Position numbers and translations under genes: made by a program | Shown: positions 25,838 through 38,787 of the stretch, piece after piece | How positions within the stretch are numbered: position 1 is the stretch's first letter | How the letters are laid out: each line of letters opens with the position of its first letter | The notes under the pieces: model-generated | What the model was told of the DNA's origin: nothing | The model's database searches: none | The model's input: the letters and a program-made list of their open reading frames with translations, nothing else | DNA from: Prinia subflava | Taxonomy: Eukaryota; Chordata; Aves; Passeriformes; Cisticolidae | DNA: 64,000 bases | NCBI RefSeq assembly: GCF_021018805.1 | Contig: NW_026960607.1 | Location: forward strand, 4,218,501-4,282,500 | Reading direction: 5' to 3'

Positions 25838-25980
25838 CTTTTTTCTTTTTTCTTTTTTCTTTTTTCTTTTTTCTTTTTTCTTTTTTCTTTTTTCTTTTTT
25901 CTTTTTTCTTTTTTCTTTTTTCTTTTTTCTTTTTTCTTTTTTCTTTTTTCTTTTTTCTTTTTTCTTTTTTCTTTTTTTTT
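25838..25980. repeat. Heptamer microsatellite (TTTTTTC)n, about 20 units
   Basis: C residues recur every seven bases, separated by six T, for about 140 bp with almost no interruption. Because 7 is not a multiple of 3, all frames read the same seven-residue cycle, giving spurious open frames of K/E/R on the minus strand and F/L/S on the plus strand. The near-perfect units imply recent expansion. The strand is pure pyrimidine, so a polypurine:polypyrimidine triplex is physically possible. Confidence 0.97.
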
Positions 25981-27429
25981 CCCTTTTTTTTGAAAGCACC
26001 TGCTATATTTAATGTCTTTTACTTTTCATCACTCTTTTACATTAACATTTTTTCGAACAACCACAGTTAGACTGTTGGCATCTACACTCTAATCTCCATG
26101 TAGCATGGGTGAACAATTTTCAGCTACTTCTTAGGTAATTCTTTTTTTATTTGCCAAATGGTCCTACTTTCATTTTAGTTAGCTTTTTGGCAGACAGATT
26201 TGATCAGCTATGAACCTACCATCGTTACTTGTGTCAGTAATGAAAGGCTTGCCAGGGCTTTAATACCACTGATTCCTGTATTTTAGAATTTGCTGGATGG
26301 CAGCTGTCCTAAAGGATGTTCCAGAATCTGGCAAGGGAATTATTTTGACTTACCATCTTGGCTTAGTGCAGATGATGCTTACTATGTGGGAACTGGCAGG
26401 TGTATGTGAGAAGGCATAACTTGGCTTGCCAAACAGTTTAGAGCTCTTTACTGGGTAAAGATACAGTATGTCTATGTGTGCCACCCAGCCTAGAAACCAG
26501 GCTAGAAACCATATAATTCCCTTAAGAACAGTCTATGTATGACACAAGTGGATTTCATTCAGATAAACTTGTGGTTCACTTCAAAAACAATGAATTTTTA
26601 GTATCAGTTTTCATTCCTGGCTTAAAATGGAATTACCTGAGACTTTGCAGTAGGATGGATTTATTATAAATGTTCTCGTTGTTAATTTAGGATGGTGAAA
26701 GCTTTCCAATTCAAAGAGGAGATAAACATCTCTCAGTGAGAATGACAAAAAAAAAAAAATCACTAGTTCCAGAATCTGATGTTATCAAGTTAGTTTCCAG
26801 ATCCTTGGGTACTCTTGGGCTATGAGTTTTCTCATATTATGAGCAATTTAACCTAGAAGTCCCTTCTGGTAAAATGCTTACACGTAGTTAATATTTGAAT
26901 ACACATCCTCTAGCATATTTAACAATTTTGCAAGCTAGTGGGCCAGAGAATTCCATCCAGGGGTCCCTTCCTTGTGTGCAAATGCCTGGTAGTACTGCAA
27001 ACTGCGTCACTATGAAACAATTTTGGCTGCAATGAGCCAATTTGTAACCACCTCATTAGACAGCAGTTTTGTCTCAACTTCCATGAAGTTAATCCCACAT
27101 ACTGGATTGGGGGCTAATGTATTAGCCTACGTGGCTTGGGCAGAAGTGAGGGAAGGGTGTTATTAGCAGTGCTGCTATCAACTAACACACTCTAGTGCTT
27201 AGATCTGCACTATTATTTGGGCCAAATCTATCTGGAAATATGTTCAACTTTGGCAGATGTAAGCTGATGCATTCTCAACTCTGCTGCACATACTAACTGT
27301 GGTAATTTGATCCTTGACCAAATATTTGTCAAAAACAGTCTGGCAAACAATGAGGAATTCTAGGCAAAAAATAGGTCAAAAAGTTCCTACGATTTTGGGA
27401 ATAAGGAGGCTGTTTTTTCCTTTTAACTA
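25981..27429. other. Unique AT-rich DNA, no gene seen
   Basis: No coding or repeat signature was recognised apart from a run of 13 A at about 26747-26759. Confidence 0.6.
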
Positions 27430-28200
27430 GAAGTCTCAGGGTTATCGATTCCCTGAGATTCTCCTTGGGGTTGCTGTTCCCCAAGGTAATAAGGGTTCCC
27501 CCAAGGTTGCTGTTCCCTGGGAGTTTCCTTGGGGTTGATGTTCCCCGAGGTAATAAGGTTTTCAGTCTTCTCTTCGCCCTAGGTGTTTCACACCGAAGCC
27601 AGAGACGACAAGTTGAGTCCAGCAGTTTGTGTTATCAAGGCTGTTTATTCTTAATTATCTATCAGTTCTTGTCCAGCTTTGCAAGGCGTCCCCAGCAAAG
27701 CAAGACACGCGGCTGGACTGCGCGGATCAGAGAGCCCCGCACCTTAAGTACGGTACCCTTGACCCAACCACTGTCCAAGAAGTATTTTTTATTTACAAAA
27801 TTTCACCAATACCTACTACCTATGCTAACATGTCAGTTCTACTCTAAGCCAATCTCTAAAACCCAACTCAGCACAAGATGGGGGACGAGAGCAAGAACAA
27901 GGAGGACAGGGGCCACTCCCCAATTCCTCCATCTTGTCTCTTCAGCCCCATATACTAAGAATCCTAATTTCTATATTTATATTCTATAATAAACCAGCTA
28001 CTACTTATTTTAAATTCTTAGGGTTTGTGATTCTTCCTGCATGTGAGTGTTCACTCCCATGGACAGGAATCAGAGTCAGTGTCCTCCTGGGATCTGTGTG
28101 GGTCTAACTGACCCCCCTGTACAGATCCCAGACCCCCCCCTGTCCAGTCTCCAAACCCTCCTGTACAGTCTTCAAACCCTCCAGGGCGGCCAGAGGGATA
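27430..28200 (-). mobile_element. ERV LTR with attached repeats, borders approximate
   Basis: The minus strand carries AATAAAC (complement at about 27643-27649) followed by a U5-like GC-balanced stretch, and upstream of it the strings 'caagatggaggaattggg' and 'cttgctctcgtcccccatc', typical of passerine LTR U3 regions. The left end contains an imperfect tandem duplication of about 63 bp (the 'ccttggggttg.tgttcccc' motif at about 27460 and 27522). The right end holds about three degenerate units of roughly 22 bp around 'cctgtacag' at 28108-28183. The exact termini could not be fixed: TG...CA ends and a target duplication were not found. The 174-codon plus-strand frame at 27465-27989 is an antisense shadow of the LTR. 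Confidence 0.65.
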
Positions 28201-30823
28201 TCTTGGACTCCAACAAGAAGATGTAAAATTTATGCACATTTGGTTTTGCATTTTAGCAGCCATGCATGGTAGCACTGCAATTTAATATTGTCACTGAAGA
28301 TTAAGTCTGAAGTTGATAACCAGAAATAAGCACTCTTGGGTTATATGCAGACTGCTATAAAACAAGCCATTTATGCAAATATACATTTTATTAATTCTTT
28401 AAGAGTGACCATAGACAAAGCATACCTTCCAACATTCCCTACTTCTTGAATTTTTCATACAGCTGAAGTAGAAAGCTGTTCCCTACTTCCCAAAAGAATA
28501 CAAAACTCAGATTTTTGAAGTGTTCCAGGAGAAGTGAACCACAGAAACAATAGTTATTTTGTATAAATTTATGTTATTACTTTCAAATTAAATGATATTC
28601 ATACAGGACTGACTTTTATTTTGAGATTGGATAGAATAGCTGCTGCAAGAAAGTTTCATTTAGTTTTGCATGTAGCATTTGGTTTTACATGTAGCATTTT
28701 TAAAACCTTCTACGCTAATAGAATGGAGTTATAAAAGTGCTTGAAAACCGAAGTGATCCCTGGGCTCGTAAACAGCTCTACTGTCAAAAAGGTTTGAATA
28801 TACCTCACTTGATTTAAAAATAAAGCTCAAGATTGAACTTACATTCTAGACCATCATGCATTCATGAGACATAAAATAAAGTACAATGTACAAAGTTTGC
28901 TTTTAGAGGATTTAAAATATAGGTCAACAGCTGAAGGTCTGAAGTTATTGGAGGACAGAAATAATCTGTGTCCTTGGGTAAGAAAGCCACAGTAGTACTC
29001 TTCTTTTCTTGGGTGTGTATTAATAATTTGGAATTCAGCGCCACTACTGTCAGTGTTCTGGCCTGCAAATTTTCTGTCAACTTGCACAAAGAGAACCCAT
29101 GGAAAAGTTCCTAAACAGCTTCTCTTCCCCCAGCTGAAATGTGCATTGGGTTAAAGAATTTTTCTTCTCATAAAGATGCATGGTGTTGGCTATAGAAACC
29201 TGTCAACTTTATGTCACACTATTGCATTTAACAGATGCAGCATCTGCCTTCCTTTGCCTTGGATAAGAGCTTTCAACAACTGAGTTTTCTAGTTGTGTAT
29301 GCCATGTATTGTTTTTTGGGAGGGGTACTTAAAGATAGTTTGTATTTCCCAAGATAATCTGTACAACCAGGTCACAGAAAACCAACTGTCAGCATTGATC
29401 ATAATTCTGAGGGGTTTTGTTGTGTTGGTGGCTTGTTTTTATTTTTATTTTTTTAAATTCTGATAAAATGTCAATAGTGATGCACATCCTGAGTAAGCTG
29501 GCTATATGAGTATATGCACCTATGCACCTATTTCTCTCAAGAGAAAAAGATTTTCTGTCATCTGTGGTTGCTCAGCAAAATTGTCAGAGGATTGTGCAAA
29601 GTTGGTTACAAATTACTCCAAAGTAAATGATATAAAGGTTGCAGAATCCAATCAGTAAATGTCAAAACCTAAGGACCAGTTTGAAATGAGATAAAGTTAA
29701 TTACCAGCCTCATTAATTCAGGTGATTTTAGGAGGATTGTCTCCATGGCAATGCAGTTTGTGAATAATTATTATGATTAATAGATTTGATGAAAATACAA
29801 TGTTTTGCCTACCTTTTACTGGCTCCTGCAGTAGTGATTGGTGTCACTCTGTGGTTTTAAATTGATCTGTGGATTAACTGTCAAGCAATTAATAATGCTG
29901 TTAGGTATCTGTCACTTTTATTAGATTCAAGACCATTAAATGAAACCAAAAGATCATCAGTTTCAAGGGAAAAAAGATAGTTCAAAACTTTTGCCATGGC
30001 ATCCACTGAGTTTTCAAAGCATGGATAACATTGTGACAGGGAGAACAGAGGTGCACATTGAGGAGTGGTGGGGTTGTGGTTGATCTGAAATTCAGCTGAA
30101 TAACTGTCACATGGTTGACAATCTGGTGGTTTGGTTTAGGATTTTTCTAGTTACCTTGATATCCTCTTTATTCTTTTCATTACTGCCTCAAATCCTGGTT
30201 CTGGCCGTATCAAAAGCACATAATACTAACCTTGTATGCCTGTGCTTTGGGGATAAAGCTTGCTGTACTTCAGCAAGAAATCCAGTAATGACAGCCTCTC
30301 TGTGGAGACTCATGGAGTGTCTGTCTGTCACTCTGTGACCTTCTACCTTTTCTTTGAATGACAGCCCTTTGTTCATCCTCTCTGCTGGATTCACTCCCAA
30401 GGGAATACCCTCGCACACTCACACCCACACCATAGTGAGCAAAAAAAGGGAAGAATGGGGACAGAGTAGTAGCCTCAAGAGTCTTGTCCCATCACTTATG
30501 TGATTATGCTAGAGGGGGAAAAAAAAGTATTAAATGTGATTCTGTGGCCAAAATGATCCTTCTCCTCCTCCATACCATCTGCATCATCTGAGAGCCAGGC
30601 TGTTTTGAGTTACAGAAATTTGAATTAACTATCTCAGATAATACTTGTTTTGAGCCTTCTAAATTGTGACAAAATTTCTCACTTTAGCAGGCAAAAATAA
30701 TAAAAAGCATAAAAAATCTGGCTTCCAAAATGTCAGAGAAAGGGAGCAAATACTCTGCTAGGATCTCAGTTGGTTGAAGTGGAAAGAGTAAATTCATTGG
30801 AGTAGTCAATATTTTTTGTAGGA
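28201..30823. other. Unique AT-rich DNA, possible conserved non-coding patch
   Basis: No gene was recognised. The segment at about 29685-29960 is rich in ATTA/TAAT homeodomain-type cores with a CCATGGCAA string, the look of a vertebrate conserved non-coding element, but this is only an impression. Confidence 0.5.
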
Positions 30824-31281
30824 TGTAGGGCTTCTCAGTGACGGCAGAGTCGGCAACAAAGTATCTCTATAAGCAAAGTGGTTGTGGTAGCATGTGGTTT
30901 ATTGTGAGGGCCTTGCTTGTAGCTGCTAGGCACAGCTAAAGCAGGCCAAGAGAGCAGGAAAAGAGGAGGAGGTTCTGAATACCGTACATTAAATATCTTT
31001 CCAAGTTGAATAGTCTGTGTTGGACCAACCAATCTAATACAAGATAACATTTACATACAGCCAATAGAACTGTCCCATTACCTAAGGCAAGCAGAAGGGT
31101 ATTGTTTAATCAAGGGAGCTGGCCCTCAGCTTGGCACATCATTATTTACTAGCTGATGGCCCTGTACCCCACACCCTAAATCTCAAAGCTTGCTTTCATT
31201 TCTATCTCGCCTGTTGATCTCATGCTCCCAGAATCTAAACCACCATATTTACAAGGTCTTTCTACTTCATCCTTCCCAACA
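30824..31281 (-). mobile_element. Solo LTR, ERV type, about 460 bp
   Basis: On the minus strand it starts TGTTGGGAAGGATG and ends GAGAAGCCCTACA. AATAAAC sits in the last quarter (complement near 30898-30904), preceded by a GC-richer block and followed by a U5-like tail of about 75 bp. The flanks are GTAGGA (left) and TAAGGA (right), at best a decayed 6-bp target duplication. No internal retroviral sequence is attached. Confidence 0.75.
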
Positions 31282-33910
31282 TAAGGAATTTTTTCTCACA
31301 GACCATGTATTTGACTCACTCAGTTCTAGCTAGCAAAAGTAAACAGGAGGATACAAAGTCATTTGCCCAGATGGGGATAATATTTACTTAATGTAGAGTA
31401 GTCCTTGGAGTGAACTACCAGCAGTAGGTACCTGCATGCATGTGTTTTCCTCATTTAAAAGAAAAAGATGGCTACACATTTTAACACATTTAACGTGGGT
31501 TTTTTTGTTTGTTTGGGTTGTTTTGTTTTGTTTGTTTTTATATTGCCAGATGTTTAAACTGGCTGGCCCAACTGTGGCTTCTTTTTGGGTGTTGGGGCTG
31601 TTGTGGCTCTTTACAGCCTTGGGGAATCCTCTCCCTCTTTCCCTACACATCTCATTGCCCATGCCCCCACAAACACAGGCTCAATGCCAGTCATTGCATT
31701 TTAATGTATGTTACATATATATACACACACGCACACAAAAAGATGAAGCCATGGGTCTGTGAAATGGTACTGTGAAATTTCTTCTTGATTTTCTTTTTCC
31801 TGAAAAACATCATTAACATAAGTATTTTTAAAAGGTTTTATCTTGCCCAGTTCCAATCTCAGAAATTATCTTGAAATATCTGAAAATATTTTTGATATTA
31901 TAACAGGATGAGCATTCAAGCAAGAACTTTGTGCAGATGTACTCCCATACTAGTGGAAGTTCATAAAAGTCATGATTAGTCCGATACTGGAACACACATT
32001 TAGTTTGGTGTTGTACATTGCAGAGATTTGAATATAACAAGGAATTGTGCTTTAAAAAAAACATGTGCACCCATGATAGTAGCCGTGTATAAGCCAAGTA
32101 GAGCATTAATGAATATTAGTGGTATTTATAATGGCAGTGGTACTGGTCACTGGTAAGAATTTGAAAGTAGTGGTTGCTTTTCGCATTGCTGAATGTAAAA
32201 GGTGCTTTTGAAACTCTACAGGCAATGGTAGTCCTTAAAATAACTCTGTTTTAGATGTATCCAGAAGCAGAGATATTTCTATCCATGTGGCACTAGCTAT
32301 CAAGGCTAGACTGTGCAAGAGGAAAAAAAAATCCTATGAAACTTTCCCTAGGAAACTCTGAGTTAGAAAACCTGTTATCTAAAGAGAATGACTAAGGAAA
32401 AGAGACTAGTTTGACATAGGGCCCTCTATAATCCTCTATACTGTGGACTTCTACATTATAATTGTCTGCAGTAAATAAGGGAAACAGAGCATGTAGAATA
32501 TTGTTTCTTTTACTAAAGTAGCACCTTGAAAAATTAAAGTTCCCTCTATGGTACTGGAGTGCTTTCATGAAAAGGTATCTAGCAGATAGGTAGGTACATG
32601 CAAACTCTGAATGTCATAGGCTGTAATATACACCAGAAAGGTGCTAAAGACTAATTAGAAGTCTGATATATTCTAAATTCTTTTATAATGTGATAAATAA
32701 TCCCTAGTTTCCCTGCAAGATGCAACAATATGCTACTATCCTAATTAGGCAATTTAATACAAGAGACTAAATTTACTCACATCTGGTTCAGCTGCTAAAA
32801 ATATAACTGGTAAATGCTGCAGATCTTTTGACAACTGGGAAAATATTCTGACTGTTTAACGGGAGGATCTGATTTATTTCGTTTTCTCCAAAACATAAAT
32901 ACTTTTTGAACATGGGAAACATTGTAGCCTCATTCTGTGTCTAAAGAAAACTTTAATAAATGTCTAAAAATTAGGTTAAGAAGTATAACTAAAAATGTGC
33001 TAATTGCCAAATGGATGCCATATAAAAATAAGAAGTGACTTTTTCTGAAGAAGGCCAACTAGCTTCAGCTGAACACCTACAGGGTACTCAATGAAAACTA
33101 CAGCTGGAGAGCATGATAACATTTCTGCTGGTCTTTAATCCTTTTCTCTTGCCACTGTCTATGTTATGCTGTGATACAGATTAGCTGTAAATCAATTTTA
33201 AGGCTGAAAATTCATGTCAGCGTGTGCACACATGGTTTAGGTACCAAGTGGAATGCACTGTTATGATGACAGGCATTGTGCCGTGGAACTGAAGTACAGT
33301 GTGGAAGACAGAGGCAAAGATGCTGTAACTCTTGACTTATTTTCATCTGGGTAGAAGTAGCCAAGGAAAAAACTCAAAAGACTGTTTTAACATTCATGTC
33401 TCCCATCCCACACTCCTTCAAAATGTTGGGTAGAGAGCCACAGTGTTGGAAAAGTAATCTCTGCAATAGTTGAGGTAGAAACCTTTACGTATAGCAAAAC
33501 CCTGCAGTCCAACATTCCGATCTGTAGTGAAATAAAATATTATATGCATTGGTACAAATATTTTGCAGTGTACAAGACATCTATAACACTCAAAAAGATA
33601 AAAATTCAGCAAATTGTGTTCTTACGGACAAGATGGTATGATGATATCAGCATTTGACATAGTAAGCAAAAATAAATTGTAGCATTAGCAATCCAGATAC
33701 TGTGTAATAGAAATCCAAGAAATATAATAGTATTCATAATTGAGTTTATTATATTAATTAGATAGAAATCTATTAATATATCTATATACTGATATTTATA
33801 CATTTAACAATAATTTGTTTATATCCATTATATCCATAATTAATTTTTATATCTAGATGAGAATACATTAATAACTATAGCAAGAGCAGGATGACTTACA
33901 GAATAAAGGT
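31282..33910. other. Unique AT-rich DNA, no gene seen
   Basis: No gene or repeat family was recognised. Small runs include a TATA/CACA microsatellite at about 31714-31737 and AT-rich low complexity at 33720-33860. The overlapping frames at 31384-31775 fall in a GT-rich low-complexity patch. Confidence 0.6.
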
Positions 33911-34247
33911 TGAGCTATCCCAAACTAGGCCTCAGATTCTGGCCTGCAAGGCCTCAGATTTTGGCCTGCCTAGAAGTAGATAAACCTGTGACGCAGTTAG
34001 AAATTCACTTAAGGTGTGTACATGCTTTAGCTAGGATAATTAAGATAGAAATACAGTCGCTGCCTTAAACTGTGATAGCTTACATACTTGTTCACGCTGC
34101 ATGCCAATAGAAATGCACCTGTTATTGTAAACTGTTCTTACTGTATATAACCGGCCATTTTGGGAATAAAGAGGAGAACGTGTTATAACCATATTGGTTG
34201 GACCTGCGTTGCTCTGTCTCCAACCCCAAGATAGAGTCCCAACCTTC
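33911..34247 (+). mobile_element. Probable solo LTR, compact, about 340 bp
   Basis: A TATA element (GTATATAACC at about 34143) is followed about 25 bases later by AATAAAGAGG. After it comes 'gttggacctgcgttgctctgtctcc', a U5-like block. Upstream lie two near-copies of 'ggcctcagatt.tggcctgc' at 33929-33970, a short tandem repeat suited to a U3. I place the ends at TGAGCTATCCC and ...CCAACCTTCA, but no target duplication supports them. Confidence 0.62.
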
Positions 34248-35184
34248 AAATAACAATCTGTAATATAGGAAAACAACTGAAAATGAAACATGCTAAAAAA
34301 AGCTTTTGTTGAATCTAGAAACAGTAAAGGAAAGTGGAATTATTATGTTCTCCAAAATGACTGTGATGAGCCATTATAATATTCCAGTGTCCAGAAGCCA
34401 GTTTGCGTAGACTGGATTTATTCATCATAATTTTTTGGTTCATTAGATTTTTATATACTGTAGTAGCCAATAAGAAAGCATTGGGAACTCTTCCAGGAGT
34501 TATATCTGTGCTTAGCTAGTTTTAAAGCCACCTTTCAGCCTCATCTGTACTTGTAAAAAAAAAAAAAATCTTTATTCTCTTTGGAGTAATGAAAGAAAAA
34601 ACTCTTATCTTTACAAGCTTGTATTATTTTTTTCCAGATAGCATATTATCTTCTGAGCTGAAACGTACAGAAAATTGTGGCTGGCTTGAATTCTACATGT
34701 CCAGGTTACGGCCTTAAATATAGTGGGCATTCATGTAATTGAGGTGCTGGTATGAAACTATCAAAGACAAAGTTACATCCAGAAACCAAGTGGCATTATA
34801 GAAGTCACTATTCTTGATGCACAGTTAATGGGATTACAACTTATTGAGAAAACATTCACAACTGAGAAAATCACTGTCTGTGAGCACTGTGCATACTTTC
34901 ATTGGAAAGGAAATGAATGAGTCTCCTTCAGCAAACTACCGTGGGGTGCATGATCCTCCCTGCTTCCTCCTTCTCTACCTTTGGCCTGCTCTGCACTTCC
35001 AGTTTCAATACCCTGTTATCAGGCCCTGTGCAAGAGCTCAGTGGTGAGGCATGCCTTGATCACACTGGGAGCTCCTGCAAGGCTGAGGTGCCAGCAGCAC
35101 TGGCAGTACCAGGACAGCAGTACATGCTGCTTGGAAAAGATGGGACAGGAGAGTAGGAATGGTGAGAGTCATCCCCTGAGAACT
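34248..35184. other. Unique DNA, no gene seen
   Basis: A run of 15 A at about 34555-34568 and a GC-richer patch at about 34920-35150 with short open frames of no recognised family. The latter directly abuts the CR1 fragment and may be older repeat. Confidence 0.5.
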
Positions 35185-35745
35185 TTAGAACATTCCTTTT
35201 CTGAATTGGAAGGGACCACAGTGAGTCATCTAGTTAATATTCCCTGCTCAAGCAGGGTCATTCCAGAGCACAAGGCACAGGATTGGGTCCGGACAGTTCT
35301 TGAACATCTCCAGTGAAGGAGACTCCACACCCTCTCTGGGCAACCTGTTCCAGTGCTTAGTCACCCACACAGTAAAGAAGTTCTTCCTCATGTTCAGGTG
35401 GAATTTTCTGTGCATCAGTTTCTGCCTGTTGCCTCTTGTCCTATTGCTCAGCACCACTGAGCAGAGCCTGGCTCCATCCTCTTGTTAGCCTCCCTTCGGA
35501 TACTGATAGGCACCAATGAGGTCCCCCTCAGTTGTCTCTTCTTGAGGCCGAAGAGGCCCAGTTCCCTCAGGCTTTCCTCATAAGAGAGATGCTCCAATTC
35601 CATAATCATCTTTGTTGCCCTCCCTGGTCCTGCTCCAGAAGCTCCATGTCTCTTTTACTGAGGAGCTCAGAAGTGCACACAGCACTCCAGATGCTGGAGC
35701 ATCATTATGGCTGAGTAGAGTGGGACCCCTTGACTGATCAGTCAC
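35185..35745 (-). mobile_element. CR1 LINE fragment, 3' region, reverse orientation
   Basis: The plus-strand text is the reverse complement of CR1: 'tagaacattccttttctga' at one end, then 'cctgctcaagcagggtca', 'ggcaacctgttccagtg', 'gcctcttgtcctattgctcagc' and 'ctgctccagaagctcc'. About 560 bp of a 5'-truncated element remain. It belongs to the same subfamily as 11465-11905, sharing most of its sequence including the distinctive 'gacccaatcctgtgccttg' segment on the sense strand. Open frames here are repeat-derived. Confidence 0.95.
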
Positions 35746-38700
35746 CTGAGAGCAGCTGTATGGGTCTTAGGATGAACTCTGGCTCAGAGTCTTTCAGACT
35801 CTAAATAGGCACTGTCTCCCCCCAGCTCCTAAGTATGTGACAAAGTCCACTACCATTTGCTAAAAATAATTTTGATCAGGAAATAACCATTCTGAGATTC
35901 CCCTTTCCCTAGTTTTTTTCCAATGCTTTGGAAGAAGAAAACCTGGACTAACAATTCCCTCCATTCTAAGTAAAATTTTGAAAAAAAACAGGCAACAAAT
36001 ATAAAGACTTTAGATATTGAATCCTGCACTGAAATCCAAATATCAGAGTAAATCTCTGAAGAACAGCAGTTTCCACCCAGTGCATCCCTAGCATTTTTTT
36101 TGCCCTTAAAATTCACCTTAATTTTGCAAGCATAATTAAATGGTATTGTCTCTCTGAAAAATATAATCTTCATGTTTTTGCTGAGGCTTACTTAAATTGT
36201 CAGTGACATAGTGCTGAAAAATTTAAATAAGGTAGTCAGGGTTTTGCACATATGCCTCACAGTATATTTTATCAAATAAGAGAACGATAATCATAATGAT
36301 TAGGTATGTCTGGGTAGAGCACTTTTCTGATAGCTAATCATGTTGGAAATATTTCACCATGACTTGAGTATAACTGTCAGCTATAATTTCCATTTGCTTT
36401 AATGTATTTGGCTCTGAAACAGTGATGTAACCATTTCAGAAAGATGCTCTCTATTTGGCCAACTATGTGAAGAACCCTCACAGATACCAAGAGGTTGTGT
36501 ATCACAAAGTGCTGTAAATTAATCTTTGCATCCACAGACTGAAGGTCATTCTGGTGGCAGATCAAAATATAATTGTTCTGGTATTTTCTCACACAAATGC
36601 ATGAAAAGCTGGTTTCTTTACTTCACTGCAGTTCATCTCTGACTGAGTTTCACTTGAAAAAATATGAAGAACAACATGCAACCCCCCAAGTTTTCATGGA
36701 AATAGCATAGTGTAACAGCCTTCTGCTTTTTTTGATATGGGTTCTGTCTCTAACTGCCAAATACAGGCTTATAAGCCTGTATTCATTCATTCATATATGT
36801 TTTGCCTATTCTGTCAGGGAATTTTTTTCTGATGATGCTCATTTCTAGCCAGCAAAGACATAAAATTTTATTCCAGATGAGTTTTCACCATATCTTTTGA
36901 TTTTGCTGATAGCACCTGTAAGATTAAGCCAAGGTACCATTTAATTTGTCTTTAAAAAAACACACATGCACAGACCAGGTTTTTGCTTCATGGGAGATTC
37001 CACTTGCCTTTGACAGGAGGTTTTCTTACTTATTTTGCTGTTTTCTATTCAGCAGCTAACACTTAATATTGATAGTTTAGATACGGTAATTCTGAATAAT
37101 GTCTGCTTTCTTGGTGACATGGGTCATGTTAGGCAGGCCTGTGCATGAGTTGCTGTTGACTATAGAATATAGTTGCTTACCTACCTATGCCTGTCAAACA
37201 ATTAATGAACATTTAATAGTTTTAACAGACTATTACAGGTGTGAAACGTTCTGTAAAACAATCCATTTTCCATTCTATATTATGGGAATAATTCCAGCTA
37301 TGTACTGTTTAAATATACCCATTAGCATCATGTAAAGTAAATATATATCATACTTGAAACTGGTGTCAGAATTAGTTGTGCTTAACTTCTCAAACCTCAA
37401 GATGCTGCCCTTATTACCAAGCTTTGTGCAGTGAGATTGATGTTCTGGAGCCTTTTAACAACCAGGCACCTGCAGTCATGTTCCTGATGCCAGTCCAACT
37501 CAGAGCACAGGCAGAATTCAAGACTAAGTATCAGCCTCTTCAATTCTCTGTGCAATGGCTTCAGACCACACTGAAGATTTTCTTTGCCTTCTTCCACCCC
37601 CTTTTTTACCACAGATTTTAGCCCTCTTTTTGGCCTCAGCTCCCGCTTCTCCTGTGTTTATCATTAAAGTAGTAGTATCTTACAAAAAATTTGAAATATA
37701 ACTGAAATACCCCAATATGTGGGGTAACTGACACTTCAGACCATTTCCTGTGCCAAGAAAATGGTACTTTTCAAGAATTCAGCCTCCTTTTTGAGACTAT
37801 GCTGGAATATTCCTTGTTGTATTCTCATTCTCTGAGCTGTCTTCCTAGTTTTCATAGATACCTTATTTTCATCCTGTAAGTATACAATCCTCTTTGACAA
37901 ATGACTTATAGTATTATATGCAGACCATTATATAGCCTAATAAACAAAAATTGGCAAATTTTAAAGAATTAAAGGCATTTACATTTAACACCATTGAAAA
38001 CCGGGCTCCTACAAAGCTCACATACCAGTTCACTTAGAGACTCAGCATCTAAGTAAAATAAATCATACAAATTGGCACACTTTTAATCTTCAGAAAACAA
38101 TTTAATGTAAAATGTAGTTAAAAAATAATGTGAGGTGCCACTGGTTTTCTCTCTAAATGTTTTATTTTCTTATTTTCAAAGATCATTAGTATGCTTTTTA
38201 TTTCAAAGTAAAACTTAGGAATGTAAATTTGACTATGTGTTGCATATCAAACAACAATGTAACACTTGCTAATTTCTCACATGTTGGGAGATTTATACAG
38301 TTTTCCACTGCTCTTAAGTTGCAAATATTTGCATTACAAATAACGGACTGAAAGCACACTAAGCAAGAGTTTCTCAGAAGAGAGGCCCTGCAAAATGCAA
38401 TTGTACAAAGGGAATTAATTGACTTTTGTCACTACTGTGTTCTCCAACATGAAGAAACATGGCTAGAGTGAATTGTAAGGCGCAAGGAAGTTTTTCTTCA
38501 CAGGCAAAGTGTTATGCTCCTCTGACTATAGATGATGCTTTTCTTATTGATAAGATTTAATTCAGATCTTCAGGAGGTGGTAGTTTTGCTTTAATTTAAC
38601 ATGAGGCATTTGAAATCACTTCCCAGAAAACAACCATGGTATCGTAATTACATAGATGAGTGAAAAGACAGTTGCTGCCTCTGTAATTGAACCAATATAA

Positions 38701-38781
38701 TCTTTGTCAGTTTTCATGCTTTTAACTGTTTTCTTTTTAGATCTACAAAAGGGAGGATCATGTTTTTCAAAATGTGGCCTT
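35746..38781. other. Unique AT-rich DNA, no gene seen
   Basis: No coding or repeat signature was recognised. The 107-codon minus-strand frame at 35850-36173 is rich in F, K and I with no motif. Confidence 0.6.
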
Positions 38782-38787
38782 GAGTTA

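Noticed and set aside
25739..26012. Lysine-rich and phenylalanine-rich open frames
   Set aside because: They are direct translations of the TTTTTTC heptamer array; a 7-bp period gives an open seven-residue cycle in every frame.
27465..27989. Plus-strand 174-codon frame
   Set aside because: It is antisense to an LTR whose poly(A) signal and U3 features lie on the minus strand; no domain was seen.
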